A stretch of DNA of 64,000 nt from Galeruca laticollis (GCA_963921935.1 OY998175.1:221914517-221978516), one strand, 5' to 3'; shown: positions 20,167 through 31,739, counted from the stretch's first letter. The notes: generated from the letters alone by a model not told the origin. Translations and numbers: made by a program.

Positions 20167-21141
20167 AGCGGTTCCCAACCAGTGGGACAGCTCGCTACTG
20201 GGCCGCGGATGCTGACCGAAACTCAAGAAATAATATTAAAATAGTGCAAAATAAGTACGGTATTAATAAATCGGTCGTCATGATAAATTATTGATTTAGA
20301 CATTCTCTTTGATAGTGTAAATTTAGTCATTCAATTAACTTGGCGGAAGAGCAAGAGCGCCAATTGTTTGTTGTTCGTCAACTGTCGCCTAGTTAGGTCA
20401 TAGCTCTCACCTCTCTCCCACAACATCCCCCGCCTGCCCCCAGCCAACTGTCAAAACCGATACTCTGCAGTCTGCCCTTCATCATCATGATACAATAAAA
20501 TAGAAGGTATGATTTCGCGCAGCTGTGCTCTGACGTCACCTGGAGCGAAATGAAATCGGTATATCCCAACTTATTTAAAGTGGCGGCAAAATATTTTTGT
20601 GTTGTAGCAACGTCGGTCCCCAACGAGAGGCTATTTTCAAAAGCCGGAGCAACAGCTACTTAAAGTCGTAACCGTCTCACGGGAAGTAGGCTTTTCAAAT
20701 TATTATTTTTGAGCTCTTTGCCTGATAACTTGCATTTGTGGAACTGATGTATTCACCTAATCCACAAAATCACAAATGCAGGCAAACAGTCTACTTCCTC
20801 TGAGACATTTAATTGTAAACTTGACTAAATTGTAATAAAAAATACATTTTCATTTTTTTTTGTAAAAACATGCAATTTTGTAGAACACTTTTAACAGTTT
20901 TAACTTGTACTTACTTAATCAAAAAATACACTTTTTTTAATGTATTACCTTTCAATATTTTCTCAGTACCTACTTTACGATTCAAAATCTTTAGATTTGA
21001 ATGATTTGAATATAATAAAAAAATATATCGATATTTTTCATAATATCGATATTTTTGTTTAGATATATCGCTAGTATCTATATAGGTTTCGATATATCAT
21101 ATGATGATTATATCGATATATTTATATTTTTTGCCATCCCT
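20167..21141 (+). mobile_element. hAT-derived sequences 2: terminus and transposase C-terminal remnant
   Basis: Begins with a hAT-like end (CAGCGGTTCCCAACCAGTGG). At about 20560-20700 a plus-strand frame encodes a hAT dimerisation block, FKVAAKYFCVVATSVPNERL then FSKAGATAT, a stop, and SRNRLTG. From 21020 to 21125 there are several TATCGATA-type repeats, and the segment closes with GCCATCCCTA near 21133-21142, like the inverted end of another hAT family. It may therefore be two hAT pieces joined, not one element. Confidence 0.55.
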
Positions 21142-21146
21142 ACACA

Positions 21147-21780
21147 CAATGCGGTTAAGAAAGGATGGACTGATGGGTCAAAAATTTGTATGCCAACAAT
21201 GCCTGCAAACAAAGGATCCCTACTTATTAAGGTGCATTGGGGTGGAAATGAAGGATGGGTTCCAACTGCCTTAAAAATGTGTGGAAAAAAAATGGAAGAT
21301 TGCAACGATTGCGACTATCATAAGAACATGGTTTGAATTCACATTGATCCCAAACTTAGAGCCAAATAGTGTTGTAGTTCTTGACAACCCTTCATTATCA
21401 TTCATAACAGCTCAATAAAATACCAAATAAAATCTAAATTTGTATTTTGAAGATTCTTATGCAAAACAACAACTGATTGAAGTTTCACAGACAAAAAAAT
21501 TTAGGAAATTATACGCCCTAGAGAGTATTGCTGAACAACATGGACACTCTATAGTGAGACTTCCTCCTTATTTTTGTATTTTCAATCCCATCGAGTTAAT
21601 TTGGGAACAATTAAAACAGAGATTAAAAAAGTAATCAAAACTGAAGATGAGTATGAGAATATTGAGCAAGTCCATATTAATGGAGGAAATAAATTTATTA
21701 TTGATTTACAAGACGTTAGTGATAGTGAAGCAGATGATATGGGAGAAGGATTAATAGAATTTTTGGAAGAAGAAAATTAA
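21147..21780 (+). pseudogene. IS630/Tc1-like transposase (DDE_3) fragment
   Basis: Three blocks. 21150-21336: KKGWTDGSKICMPTMPANKG then GWVPTALKMCGKKMEDCN. After a shift: WFEFTLIPNLEPNSVVVLDN with the second catalytic Asp. 21440-21634: LYALESIAEQHGHSIVRLPP then FNPIELIWEQLKQRL with the third catalytic acid, Glu. 21640-21780 is the acidic tail (IIDLQDVSDSEADDMGE). The N-terminal paired/HTH part is absent. Confidence 0.75.
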
Positions 21781-21788
21781 TTAAGTTT

Positions 21789-22003
21789 AATATATGCTGA
21801 AAACTATGCATACATATGCATACATATGCATACATATGCATACATATGCATACATATGCATACATTTGCATACATATGCATACATATGCATACATATGCA
21901 TAAATGTGCATACATATGCATACATATGCATACATATGCATACATTTGCATACATATATACATAATAGGAGCATATACATAATAATATATGCTGAAAACT
22001 ATG
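21789..22003 (+). repeat. 10-bp minisatellite bracketed by a 20-bp direct repeat
   Basis: About fifteen units of ATACATATGC (roughly 21807-21960) sit between two identical 20-mers beginning AATATATGCTG at 21789-21808 and 21984-22003. Both strands are open and encode repeats of H/T/Y/A/I/C, which is not gene evidence. Confidence 0.85.
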
Positions 22004-22311
22004 TTATGCCCGTGGACAATTTCATCGCTTTTATCGAAAACACATACAATAATGCTAACCCCTATGCAGAAGCTCTAATATTCACGGCCGATATTGAAGG
22101 CCTCCTAACTAATATACAAGATATATATCCCCATCTAAAAGATCGATCAATGAAAAATAGATTTTCTCGCCTGCGGAAAAAAATCAAAGGTAGCATAGCC
22201 CTCGATGAAACCGACACGGAGAGCATCTCTAGCGCAACAACGCAATCATCAGTAGGGCAAAGTGATAATGAAGATCTTGACTTAGCCCAATTATCACACA
22301 ATTCCTCTTAA
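22004..22311 (+). pseudogene. I-clade LINE 1, ORF1 C-terminal piece
   Basis: The frame from about 21990 reads YVMPVDNFIAFIENTYNNAN, then DIYPHLKDRSMKNRFSRLRK, and ends in an acidic Ser-rich tail. This is the usual end of ORF1 in I-group LINEs and lies 60 bp ahead of the endonuclease frame. The 5' part of ORF1 is missing. Confidence 0.6.
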
Positions 22312-22371
22312 TACCATCTAATCGCTTTTTTTTCTTTTTTTACTACTTTAATCATATTCCATTTAATCCAA

Positions 22372-25300
22372 TTGAATTGCGATGGGTTTTATCCTCGCAT
22401 TGAACGAATACAACAACTAATTTCTGAATATCAGCCTAATATACTGTGTCTCCAAGAAACAAACTTCAAAAATTCCCATAAGCCATATATGAAAAACTTT
22501 GTAGGCTACCACTTTATCAGAACAACATTCACAAGGGCCAGTGGAGGGGCTTCAATATTTATTTCTAATGATCTTTTCTCTTCCAAACTACCACTTACCA
22601 CCAACCTTGAAGTCGTTGCTGTAAATGTCTGGTGTCCACACAAGATTACAATATGCAGCGTTTACATACCTCCAAATTATGACTTACGAGAATCCGATAT
22701 TGCAGATCTCACTTCACAATTACCCAAGCCGTTCATTCTTGCTGGCGACTTCAATGCCCACAACGTAATGTGGGGCTCAGAACGTACCTTCGGTAGAGGT
22801 AAAACAATAGAAAACATATTGAACAATAATACCAGTTTATGTCTACTAAATACTGGTAGCAACACCCACTTCAGCATAGCATCAGGAATTTTTTCAGCTA
22901 TAGATCTCAGTTTCAGCGACCCCAGAACAGCATCCTTAACGAACTGGCGAGCACTAGAGAGCCTATACGATAGTGACCACTTCCCAATACTAATCACCGA
23001 CAACACTATCAAACCATCAAATACCTTGACGAAATGGAAAACAAAATACGCAGATTGGAATATGTTCAAGTTATTTACTGAATCATTAACTGACGCACTC
23101 GAGATTGACAAAAATATAGATGAAACAACTGTACAATTCGTAAAATGTATAATCACCTCTGCAGAAAAGTATATTGGAAAGTACGAGATAGATGCCTCCA
23201 AAAAAATCGTACCATGGTGGAATGAGTCCTGCAAAACAGCTGTAAAAGAATGTAACATGGCTTTAAATAGATATAGGAAAAATCGTTCTCAAGTGGATCT
23301 TATACACTTCAAGAAATTAAACGCCAAGTCAAAACGTATCATTAAAGAAAGCAAAACGGCATCCAGGAACTACTATGTGAGCAGCATAACACCAGCAACT
23401 ACTCCTGGGGAAGTTTGGAAAAAAGTAAGACAAATGCAAGGTCTTAGTACTTTAAACACTATACCAGCAATAATTAAAGACGACCAACTTTTTACCAACA
23501 GCGAAGACATTGCCTATAACCTAGCAGACTCCCTTCAAGGAAAATCGAAGAATATGAGCACACCTCAAACTCCCCTAGTCAAATGTCCCCTAGAAACTTT
23601 ACATTCCAACTCACTCAATGCCCCTTTCATATTCCAAGAACTTCCTAAAACACCTTTCTATATCCAGTCTAAACAAACTTCTGGAACTGTATAATAAAAT
23701 TTGGATCACCCATAAATTTCCGAAAATATGGAGAGAGTCTGTTATACTACCATTTATGAAAAATTATACCGATTCCCAAAAACCAGAATCCTTTAGACCC
23801 ATTTCATTAACCTGCACAATATGTAAGATCCTGGAAAAAATGGTGAACAAACGGCTACTCTGGTACCTCGAAACTAATAAACTGCTGAATCCAGCCTAAT
23901 CTGGTTTCAGGTGCCAAAGATGTACGACTGATAGTTTGGTATCTATGTATGCAGAGATTCCCAATGCTTTTGCAAAGAAACAAGAAGTGGTAACAGTGAC
24001 TATTGAAATACAAAGTGCGTTTGATAAAATATGGAGACCCGCTATTATCAATAAATTAAAAGAAATAAATCTAGAAGGTAATATCCTAATTTTTTTAACA
24101 AATTTTCTGAGTAATCGAACTTCCAAAGTATCCGTCAACGGTCATTTTTCCAAACCATTTACCCTTGAAAATGGGGTCCCCCAACCCTATTAATTTTAGT
24201 CTTAAATGACGTTTGCTCCTCTGTTAGACCCCCAATAAAATATTCTATTTATGTCGACGATCTTTTCTTGTACTGTCCCGGTAAATCATAATTAACCACA
24301 TGAACATTACTCCAAAATGCCGTAGACAAAATCTCCGACTGGGCTGTTACGGTAGGATTCAATTTCTCTCCAACAAAATCGAAAGTAATCAAATTCAGCA
24401 GGAAACAGAACGAACAAGTGCCGAGAGAAGTTTAGATGTAGTAGACCACTGTAAATTCCTAGGAATAACCTTCGATAGTAAACTCACGTGGAAGCACCAC
24501 ATAGACGATGTCAAGAGTAATTGTTTAAAACGCATAAATCTGATCAAGACACTATCACATCGCACATGGGGAGCTGATGAACAACAACTACTAAAAATCT
24601 ATAGAGCTTTAATCAGATCAAAACTAGAATATGGCAGTATTGTGTATGATAATGCAAGCAGATCTACTCAATACAGAATACTTCACACTCCACATCTGTT
24701 TAGGAGCCTTCAGATCCAGTCCTGCAGAATCACTCTGCTGCGAAGCGAATGAAATACCCCTATATCTCCGTAGACAACAGCTTCTACTGTCATACTCAGC
24801 ACGGGTATCATCTAACCCAACAAATCCAGTATATCATATCATAAACTCAAACCAAACCGAAACCCAAAACACCGTAACTAGCTATCATACAATACAACAC
24901 ATTTTACAATATTTACTCGAAAATATAGATCTCAAACAAACGGCCAACAGTTTTCTCTCTGACTCACCACCTTGGATTAGAATAGCTCCATATGCGAACA
25001 CAACTTTAAGTAAATACAATAAACATGAAGTGTCGAGCTCTTTTCTTCACCAAGCCTTCCTAGAACTGATAGATCTGGAAAATCCTGACGAAATTTTATA
25101 CACCGACGCATCAAAGCAGGAGAATGGAGTAGGCTGCTCCGCTACTACAACAAATTATTCAATCATCGCACATCAACTCCTTCCCTATTGTAGTGTACAT
25201 ACAGGCTAACTTTTCAGTATACTCTCAGCTGTCAAATGTATTGATGACAATCATAAAAAAGTTGCAATATGCACCGATTCTCTTTCATCCATCCTCTCAA

Positions 25301-25862
25301 TAAGGGACATATACTCCAAAAATTATTTAGCCCAACAAATTCAAGAAAACATCCAATGATTTCACTTGAAATAAATTCACGCCTTGGTCCCCTCACATGT
25401 TGGTATTACCGGAAATGAAACTGCTGATAAGTCCGCTAAAGCTACGGCATCGTCAGAGTTACCCAAACAACGTATCCAGCTCTACAGTGATCTTAAAACT
25501 TTCTTTAAAAAGACCATCAGAAATAAATGGGCAAATATGTTAAGCCCATCCACTAGCAAATTGTCAGAAGTTCAACGAACACCTAATTCCAGCATATTGC
25601 CATTAGTCAAGAGGGAAGAAAAACTCGTTTTTAGAAGATTGAGAATTGGACATACTCGCGCAACGCATGGATACTTAATGGAATCTAATAAGCAACGACC
25701 ATATACTGTGCCCACTGTCATAATACCTTTCTTACAGTGAAACACATCTTGATAGACTGCCCTCACCATGTCACAGCAAGACATTGTCATCATCTGAATG
25801 GCGATCTTAAGAATATTCTGTGTCCAGACAATAGCACCTCAGTGATTGATTTCTTAAAAGAC
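22372..25862 (+). pseudogene. I-clade LINE 1, ORF2 (APE endonuclease, RT, RNase H, zinc knuckle)
   Basis: 22372-23694 is an open 440-codon block with the endonuclease motifs CLQETNF, ILAGDFNAHNVMWG and DSDHFPIL. RT follows in pieces to about 24750: SFRPISLTCTICKILEKMVN at about 23790, IQSAFDKIWRP, VPQP near 24180, and a decayed YADD region (IYVDDLFLY near 24250). The thumb includes CKFLGITFDSKLTWKHHIDD. RNase H runs 25080-25470 (LYTDASKQENGVG, CTDSLSSI, VPSHVGITGNETADKSA). A final C-x2-C-x9-H-x4-C motif reads across a shift at 25710-25770. Multiple stops make it inactive. The 3' tail is (AAAT)n ending at about 25968. Confidence 0.85.
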
Positions 25863-26142
25863 ATTCAATTGTTTCATTTAATGTAAATTTATATTGATAT
25901 ATTACGATTGTAAGTAAATGTATCAATGACCATCAGATGTCGAGACACTAAATAAATAAATAAAATAATATTTTTAAAGAACTGTTTTATTCATTGTTAT
26001 ACAATTTCTTTTTTTTTTGTTATTTTTTCATAGAATTTAGTTTTGCCCATAAAAAACGAATGGGATACAAAAAGGGATCAGTTCACGTCTGGTATCCCAA
26101 TTAAACCGACCGCCCTTTCAACAATTACGTTACATTAAATAC
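25863..26142. other. 3' UTR and tail of I-clade LINE 1, then 170 bp without a gene
   Basis: The LINE ends in TAAATAAATAAATAAA near 25950-25968. The rest up to the solo LTR has no recognisable feature. Confidence 0.5.
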
Positions 26143-26606
26143 TGTTACGAAACAGCACACTGGTATAGACCCTAAATCCGACTCTGTCTAAGCCAGGTAT
26201 GCGGATACGCAGGTTTTTTTTATAACTGTCTACGATTATCTTATCTAAACATTGGTTTTGTGACCAGTCTTATCTAGAAAATGCCAGAAAGCCATTTGTT
26301 TTTGAGTAAGCCGCAGTCCGTAATTTTCTAGTAAAAAGGAACTAATATAAATAAAGGACCGATCAGCGGAGGAGTTAGTTGATAAAGTGATCTCGAGAAA
26401 TAAACAAAAATACACCGAACAGTAAAGTGCTAATATAAATTAATAATCAAGTTTGTGTGCATATAAATTAAATTTAAGTGATTAGTTAAGTATATATAAA
26501 TTAAGTGTTAGTGAGTTAGTGTTTAAATAAATTAGTAAGTAGTAGCCATACCGTGTGTAATTTATCCCACCAGTTTACGTTTTAAATAAATTAGAAAAAC
26601 ATTACA
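26143..26606 (+). repeat. Solo LTR of the macro-domain gypsy, 4-bp TSD
   Basis: Matches 16631-17115 (TGTTACGAAACAGC... to ...ATTACA). Flanked by ATAC at 26139-26142 and 26607-26610, the 4-bp duplication expected of a Ty3/gypsy insertion. No internal sequence remains, so it arose by LTR-LTR recombination. Confidence 0.85.
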
Positions 26607-26689
26607 ATACAATATAGGTATTGGTATAAGTAAACAAAATATTAATACCTTTCATAGTCTAGCTCCGCAACATAACTTAAAGGGGATAT

Positions 26690-26985
26690 GCGATTACATT
26701 GCTACACTATATGTTTTGCGCCAACTATACCTTAAGGAATCATCTATACAAAATGGGAAAAGTTAGTTAACCTATCTGTAGAAAATATGAACTAAGAGAT
26801 GAAACATTTACTCACATATTCTGCTTATGTAAGAACTTACTAGGACTCGGGCAGAAGCATTTTAGAGAGGAAATAATACTACCATCAGGACTACTCAAAA
26901 TTCCCCCAAATAAGCTAGTGGCCTATATAGAGGACACGAAGCTTCTGGATTGGAAGTAGATAATATTGGGAATTGTACAATGACT
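26690..26985 (+). mobile_element. LINE 3' end fragment with Cys/His tail motif
   Basis: Reads LRNHLYKMGK, then ICRKYELRDETFTHIFCLCK and an acidic end, LLKIPPNKLVAYIEDTKLLD. The C-x-x-(C)...H-x3-C arrangement (second Cys changed to Tyr) follows the RT of R1/jockey-group LINEs. About 290 bp, with one stop. Ends near a (GAAT)n-like run at about 27030. Confidence 0.55.
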
Positions 26986-27019
26986 TAGGTCGTGTCTGGG
27001 CTGTTGAACACAACCCAAA

Positions 27020-27480
27020 CGATTGAATGAATGAATGTGGGGAACACCATATCCTGTTGAAACCATAGTGTTTCCCTGGGGATAACTGGATCTACTTCGT
27101 TGGGAAACATAATAGATAGAGCAGGTACTAATTCAAATCTCAAAAAGTCTAAGTAGCGTTCAGGTGTAAGGTTTTCCTCAAAAAACTATGGACCTAATAT
27201 TCTGTTGTTGTTGATATCTGCCCATACATTTTACTTTCTGAGAACGCTGCGTATATGAGCTTCACATATCCAATGTGGATTTTCCTGACTCTAGAAACGA
27301 TAATTGTGCCTGTTAACTATTCCATTTAAAACAAAAGTAGTTTCATCCGAAAAGAGTAACCCGTCGATAGCACTAAAAAGGAATTTGTTTTTAAAAGAAT
27401 TTTCTCTCATTTTCCGTTAGCCACATATAAGGGTATGGTGTGATTCAATTTTTCACAAGCTTTTCAATAATCCTTCACAC
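27020..27480 (-). pseudogene. Tc1/mariner-superfamily transposase remnant
   Basis: On the minus strand: NPHWICEAHIRSVLRK, then NVWADINNNRILGP, a FFEENLTPERYLDFL block and LWFQQD, the order seen in Tc/mariner-type transposases of insects. WFQQD contains the second catalytic Asp. Two stops and a missing C-terminus. Confidence 0.6.
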
Positions 27481-29139
27481 GACATACCTTTTTTATACAT
27501 GAGAAAAAGTTGGGTAGGGTTGCAGCTAAATTTCATTTTATCGCCAACAAATACGTTCAACCGTTGGGTGTAATTTTTTCATTAAACGATTCAACGTAAA
27601 ATTAATTTATGTGTTTTAGCTTTATTTTTAAGTTACTGGTTGAACAGTAATATTTTTATTCCGGATTTTCGCGCAACTCTGTATACTGCAAATATCGGGA
27701 GCTTAATTTTCATACATTATCTAATTATGTTTTCACTTAATGTCCAAGAAATGAAACTATTGACCCCCTTGAATAAATTCTAACATACCGCAAAATAAAT
27801 ACATCAAATTTTCAATGAAATAATTTAAAAGTTCATAAAATAATCAACAGTTTAATTCTAGAGCTTTTATAGTATATAGAAACTGAAGAGAAACGTTCTA
27901 AACATGTGCTTTTACATGCGCAAAACATACTATAAATGCTCTTCTGGAGATGGCACATCTACAATATAAGTTACATTGAATAGCGTGTTTAGACAACAAA
28001 CAAATTGAATCATTTTGTTTCAAAAGCTATTAATACTACTGCTTTTGTTGGTTCTATTTTTAAAATGCCGTTATTCAAAATAGATACAATTGTATTGTTT
28101 CCATTCAATTATACAAGGTTTACAATTTATTGATAATTATAAATAATTTATTATTATTAAAAAAAAAGAAGTTGACTACGTTTTATCTATGGAGGGTACC
28201 TACCCTCCATAGTTTTATCGTATGCATAATTGAATTGGCTTGAAAAATATTCTTTGGCTTACGCGCCCTCTATTAGTAGTTCCAAATTAGAAAAAAAGAT
28301 TCATACCAACCTACCTATTTTCAAGTAAAAACTACTGAAATATTGAAAATGATACGAAAACATTAACCAAATTCAAACTTTAAGCTGGGCTGTATCTCTA
28401 AAATCAGCAATATGTGTAAAAAGCTGAATTGTTCGGGTATAGAATCATTGATCTTATATATTGTTAGATCATTATATAAAATATACAGTTTAGAGATTGG
28501 ACGTTCAAAATGAATCCGCCTTATATGTAAGGGTAAGAGATATATTATGTCTTTTTGCGTACTAGAAGTTAGACAACACAGCTTACAAATCAGTAGTATA
28601 TATACAACCGGGCTTAAAATACAATTTAATCGCGTTCGTGTAAACTTTTACTTTTTTACTTTTTATTCAATGCTTTTAATATTGGTAAACATGTAATCGA
28701 TTAAGTGAATACAAGTTATCTTCCTTTCAATATTCAAATTGTATAATTTTTGTAAAGTCATTTTTGTTTCGATTAAGAAATAGTTCGAGATACAAATTAA
28801 TCGATTCTATCGAATGAAAATTAAAAACCTTAACTTTTATTTTGCCACTATAATTTAAAATAATATTTGAGAGATACATTTAATTACGTTTCAAAAGAAT
28901 ATCCAGCTATTATTTTTAATTTACGTTTTGCGCTTTTGATTTCGATTACATCACATTACAGTTAAGATGACAGACAAACGAACAAACTGATGGTACCAAA
29001 TGTTTACAATGATGCGCAATAATGTATAAAAATTTGTTTTAGCATCCAATGAAGGTGACAATGTGAATGATACAAAATTTTGTAATCTAATTTGTAAAAA
29101 TCGGAAAAATCACATATTAGCGCCTATTTTTCAAAGGAC
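27481..29139. other. Upstream region of CRTC; no gene recognised
   Basis: About 1.6 kb of very AT-rich DNA without recognisable coding or transposon motifs, apart from the hairpin at 28187-28212. It is the longest stretch in the window free of recognisable transposon protein sequence, consistent with a constrained promoter region. Confidence 0.45.
28187..28212. repeat. Perfect 12-bp-arm hairpin (CTATGGAGGGTA / TACCCTCCATAG)
   Basis: A 26-bp inverted repeat with a 2-nt loop (CC), GC-rich against an AT-rich background, about 1 kb upstream of the CRTC start. No matching second copy noticed. Confidence 0.7.
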
Positions 29140-29213
29140 TTAGCGCATGCGTATTGTTTTAAGTGTTAGTAGTATCAGTTTTGCTAAATGAGCTACAGTA
29201 ACATTGAGCAGTC
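29140..29213 (+). promoter_or_regulatory. Candidate CRTC core promoter and 5' UTR
   Basis: A near-palindromic GCGCATGCG (29143-29151), resembling the NRF-1/Ewg-type site, lies about 25 bp before an arthropod-like initiator TCAGTT (A at 29177). That would leave a 5' UTR of about 37 nt before the ATG at 29214. No TATA box at a suitable distance. Start-site data are needed; longer or spliced 5' UTRs are possible. Confidence 0.35.
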
Positions 29214-29327
29214 ATGGCGAATCCAAGAAAATTTAGTGAAAAAATAGCCCTGCATAATCATAGAGAAGCAGAAGAGACAGCAGCCTTCGAGAAAATCATG
29301 AGAGAAGTTAAAGAAGTCAAGGGAAAG
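29214..29327 (+). CDS. Crtc: CREB-regulated transcription coactivator, first coding exon
   Basis: 38 codons starting MANPRKFSEKIALHN and continuing REAEETAAFEKIMREV. This is the conserved N-terminal CREB-binding domain (TORC_N) of CRTC proteins, which bind the bZIP of CREB and activate its target genes; regulation is by SIK-dependent phosphorylation and nuclear entry, but those sites lie in later exons not seen here. The ATG has a reasonable context (GTCATGG). The exon ends exactly between codons at GGGAAAG|GTAAGTAA, a consensus donor, so the intron is phase 0. The donor argues against a processed copy. No exon with the next conserved blocks was found downstream. Confidence 0.9.
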
Positions 29328-30119
29328 GTAAGTAAATGCATGTTTTAAATTGCTTGCAATATCCAACGAATGACAATGTAAACAATATACTATTGCCTCT
29401 TCCTACAATTTTAACGTTTTTTTACGCGAATTATTTACTATAGAGTTATGTGGTAAATCGCAAGATATAAGTTAAACATATCTCGAGTCAAAATTAAAAT
29501 CGTTAATTTATGTTTTGTAAAAATAAAAACATTGCAGATAGATCTGTGACAATCAATAAATCAGAACGGCATGATTGACAGTAACAAATTAGTGCATAAT
29601 ATTTGTATACTATTTTTTTTCATTATTTATTTACAAATGAATATAAAAATAGGAGACTTGTGGAATGCTTCCATGTGTTATTTTTGTATATCACATATTT
29701 TGTATTTACAAATTTTGTTGTTTTTCATGCTTCTGGTGAATTAATCTGTATTCGAATAAATGTAATAAAGTTCAAGTTAATTTATAACCAAAAGACAATT
29801 GCAAATTTACGTAAACTTAATAGTGGATGAAAAGTTCGCTTTTTTTACAATAATTAATCTCTAGTCCTTTTAACTTGGCTTAAAAGTTTTTAACCTTGTA
29901 GAAAAACAAATACCAAATGGGGCTCAAATACCTGACAACATTTTTTTGTTGTTGACATTTTTTAAATGTTTATGAATGTCCCAGTTTAGATAATTATGGA
30001 AATTTCATTTTAATGTTAATTTTGAAACTCATTACATTTTTGGTTCCCGTACAAATTTATATTCTATAAGCTAATATTACGACTAAGGAATTTGACATTA
30101 TGAGGATTCGTCCATCAGG
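29328..30119 (+). other. Start of CRTC intron 1; no gene
   Basis: GTAAGT at 29328. AT-rich with no recognisable element to 30119. A 75-codon open frame at 29603-29830 is mostly F/Y/L/I/K/N with no domain and is not called. Confidence 0.5.
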
Positions 30120-30830
30120 TACTTCATTCAAGGTAATTGGCTTTTTGAGTATTCTGTTGTCTTCTCTTATCAGTAGGGGTTTTCGGGTTGGATTTTAGTG
30201 GTTTTCAATTTTTACACTGTGGGTGTTGCTTCTTTGTTGTATGCCATTTTTTACAAATTTTATTTTGTGATTGTTATGAATTGTTTCATTGGAGACGAAC
30301 CATGGGGCATCTAATATTGTTCTTAGAAGTTTAGATTGGCACCTTTGGATTATATTTATGTTAGATTTGCTAGCACAGCCCCATGTCTCAATACCATAAG
30401 TCCAAATAAGTATGATTACTGTTTTGTTGATCAATATGTTGTTTTCCACAGCTAGTTTTGATCTTCATCCTATTAATCAGTTTATTTGACTATCAGTTAA
30501 GTTTATTTGTTTTTTCCATGTTAATTTACTGTCCCATGTCATTCCCAGATATTTACTACTTCTTTTTTGGCAATTAGAACGTTGTTGATATGAACTTCAG
30601 GAGTTAAGGTTTTACGTAGTGTGAAAGTGATGTTGCTGGAATTGATTTATTTATCTTGATTCTCCATTTTTGTAACCAGTTTTGTAGAATGTTGAGTTGC
30701 TCTTGCAATTTTAGTACTTTTCTATCGGTATTATTATTCACCAACAATGTCTCGCCGTTGGACAAACTACCTGTTATTCCCGACGTAGACGATTCAAATA
30801 ATACACCTACTGCACTTTTCTTGGCCTTTT
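30120..30830 (-). mobile_element. Jockey-type LINE, RT thumb and C-terminal piece
   Basis: Minus-strand reading: QLNILQNWLQKWRIKINKS, then KYLGMTWDSKLTWKKQINL, then ILIWTYGIETWGCASKSNIN and IIQRCQSKLLRTILDAPWF. These are the post-YADD strands and thumb of jockey-clade RTs. Truncated at both ends with several frame changes. Confidence 0.75.
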
Positions 30831-30964
30831 GATCAAAAGTATATCAGACCAATATCGAAAAAAACTCTTTATTTTTTCACAATTAATATTCTGACAACTA
30901 CTGTCATATTTTCAATTCTAATACACACTACGATTATTTTTTCAGTTACATATACATATTAAAA

Positions 30965-31085
30965 TCAAAGTAATAAAAGAAATGTGAGAAAACCTAACCT
31001 CTTTGTCTAAAATTTCTAACAAAAAATATCTAGAAGTAAAATTATCTAAAGATAAGGATATGAAGAAAAGGTGGCATTTCCCACC
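30965..31085 (+). repeat. Dispersed repeat of about 115 bp, copy A
   Basis: GAGAAAACCTAACCTCTTTG, then CTAAAATTTCTAACAAAAAA and GATAAGGATATGAAGAAAAG. The same order occurs at 41222-41330 with a short deletion. Family unknown. Confidence 0.6.
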
Positions 31086-31150
31086 TGAAGAATTATTTGG
31101 TAAACAAAATTATTTCTCAAAACAAAGGAAATACGAAACTATAATCGATA

Positions 31151-31735
31151 TCACAGATATCTCTTAGGAATTTTACTCAAGCGACCCCTACGCGTGAGTT
31201 TCACTATATCGGTTACTCTGCTTTTAACCACTCCCGCACTTTTTGTGAGCTTCACTATATTGGGTACTCTGCTATTAGACACTCCCGCACTTATTTCCGC
31301 ACACTCTGTTGGATGCTCGATTTGAAGTTTCTCTCGATGCTCATCAGGTTGCTCTTGGTTTACTCCAGCTTCTTCGGATATACATTCCAGTGGAAATAAC
31401 CGTTTAACAGGACGTAATAGTTCGCCTCGGGTAGCTGTAATACGCACAAGTCTAACCAGACCGTCTTTTCCAGGTATAAGTTCGAATATACGACCAATGG
31501 GCCAGTCTATGCGTTTTGTATTGTCATTGCCTACTAGTACAACATCACCCACTCTCAGATTATTGGTCAGTTTTTGTTTGGCCAACAATTTTAATTGACC
31601 TAAATATTTGAGTCGAAATCTTTTTCGTAAATCTTCCCTTAGCCTCTGTTGATTACGGACAATTTTTGATACAGAACTACGATCTATCTGATCACAATCG
31701 GGTATGTTGTCATCGGATAATTCACATAAAAACAT
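31151..31735 (-). pseudogene. BEL/Pao retrotransposon, C-terminal integrase-associated domain (DUF5641-like)
   Basis: 195 open codons: LREDLRKRFRLKYLGQLKLL, then LRVGDVVLVGNDNTKRIDWP and IGRIFELIPGKDGLVRLVRI, then a PVKRLFPLE block. This is the conserved tail of BEL/Pao Pol. Residues after 120 hold two imperfect copies of a VKLTKSAGV-like motif. Lies at the downstream end of the minus-strand BEL element; its 3' LTR was not delimited. Confidence 0.8.
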
Positions 31736-31739
31736 GACC

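Noticed and set aside
21716..21982. Open frames on both strands made of H/T/Y/A/I/C repeats
   Set aside because: Products of the 10-bp minisatellite; no independent coding evidence.
29214..29327. CRTC exon as a processed pseudogene
   Set aside because: It ends at a consensus splice donor with ordinary intron sequence after it and has no poly(A) or missing-intron signature.
29603..29830. 75-codon plus-strand frame in CRTC intron 1
   Set aside because: AT-rich composition alone explains it; no domain, no splice context.
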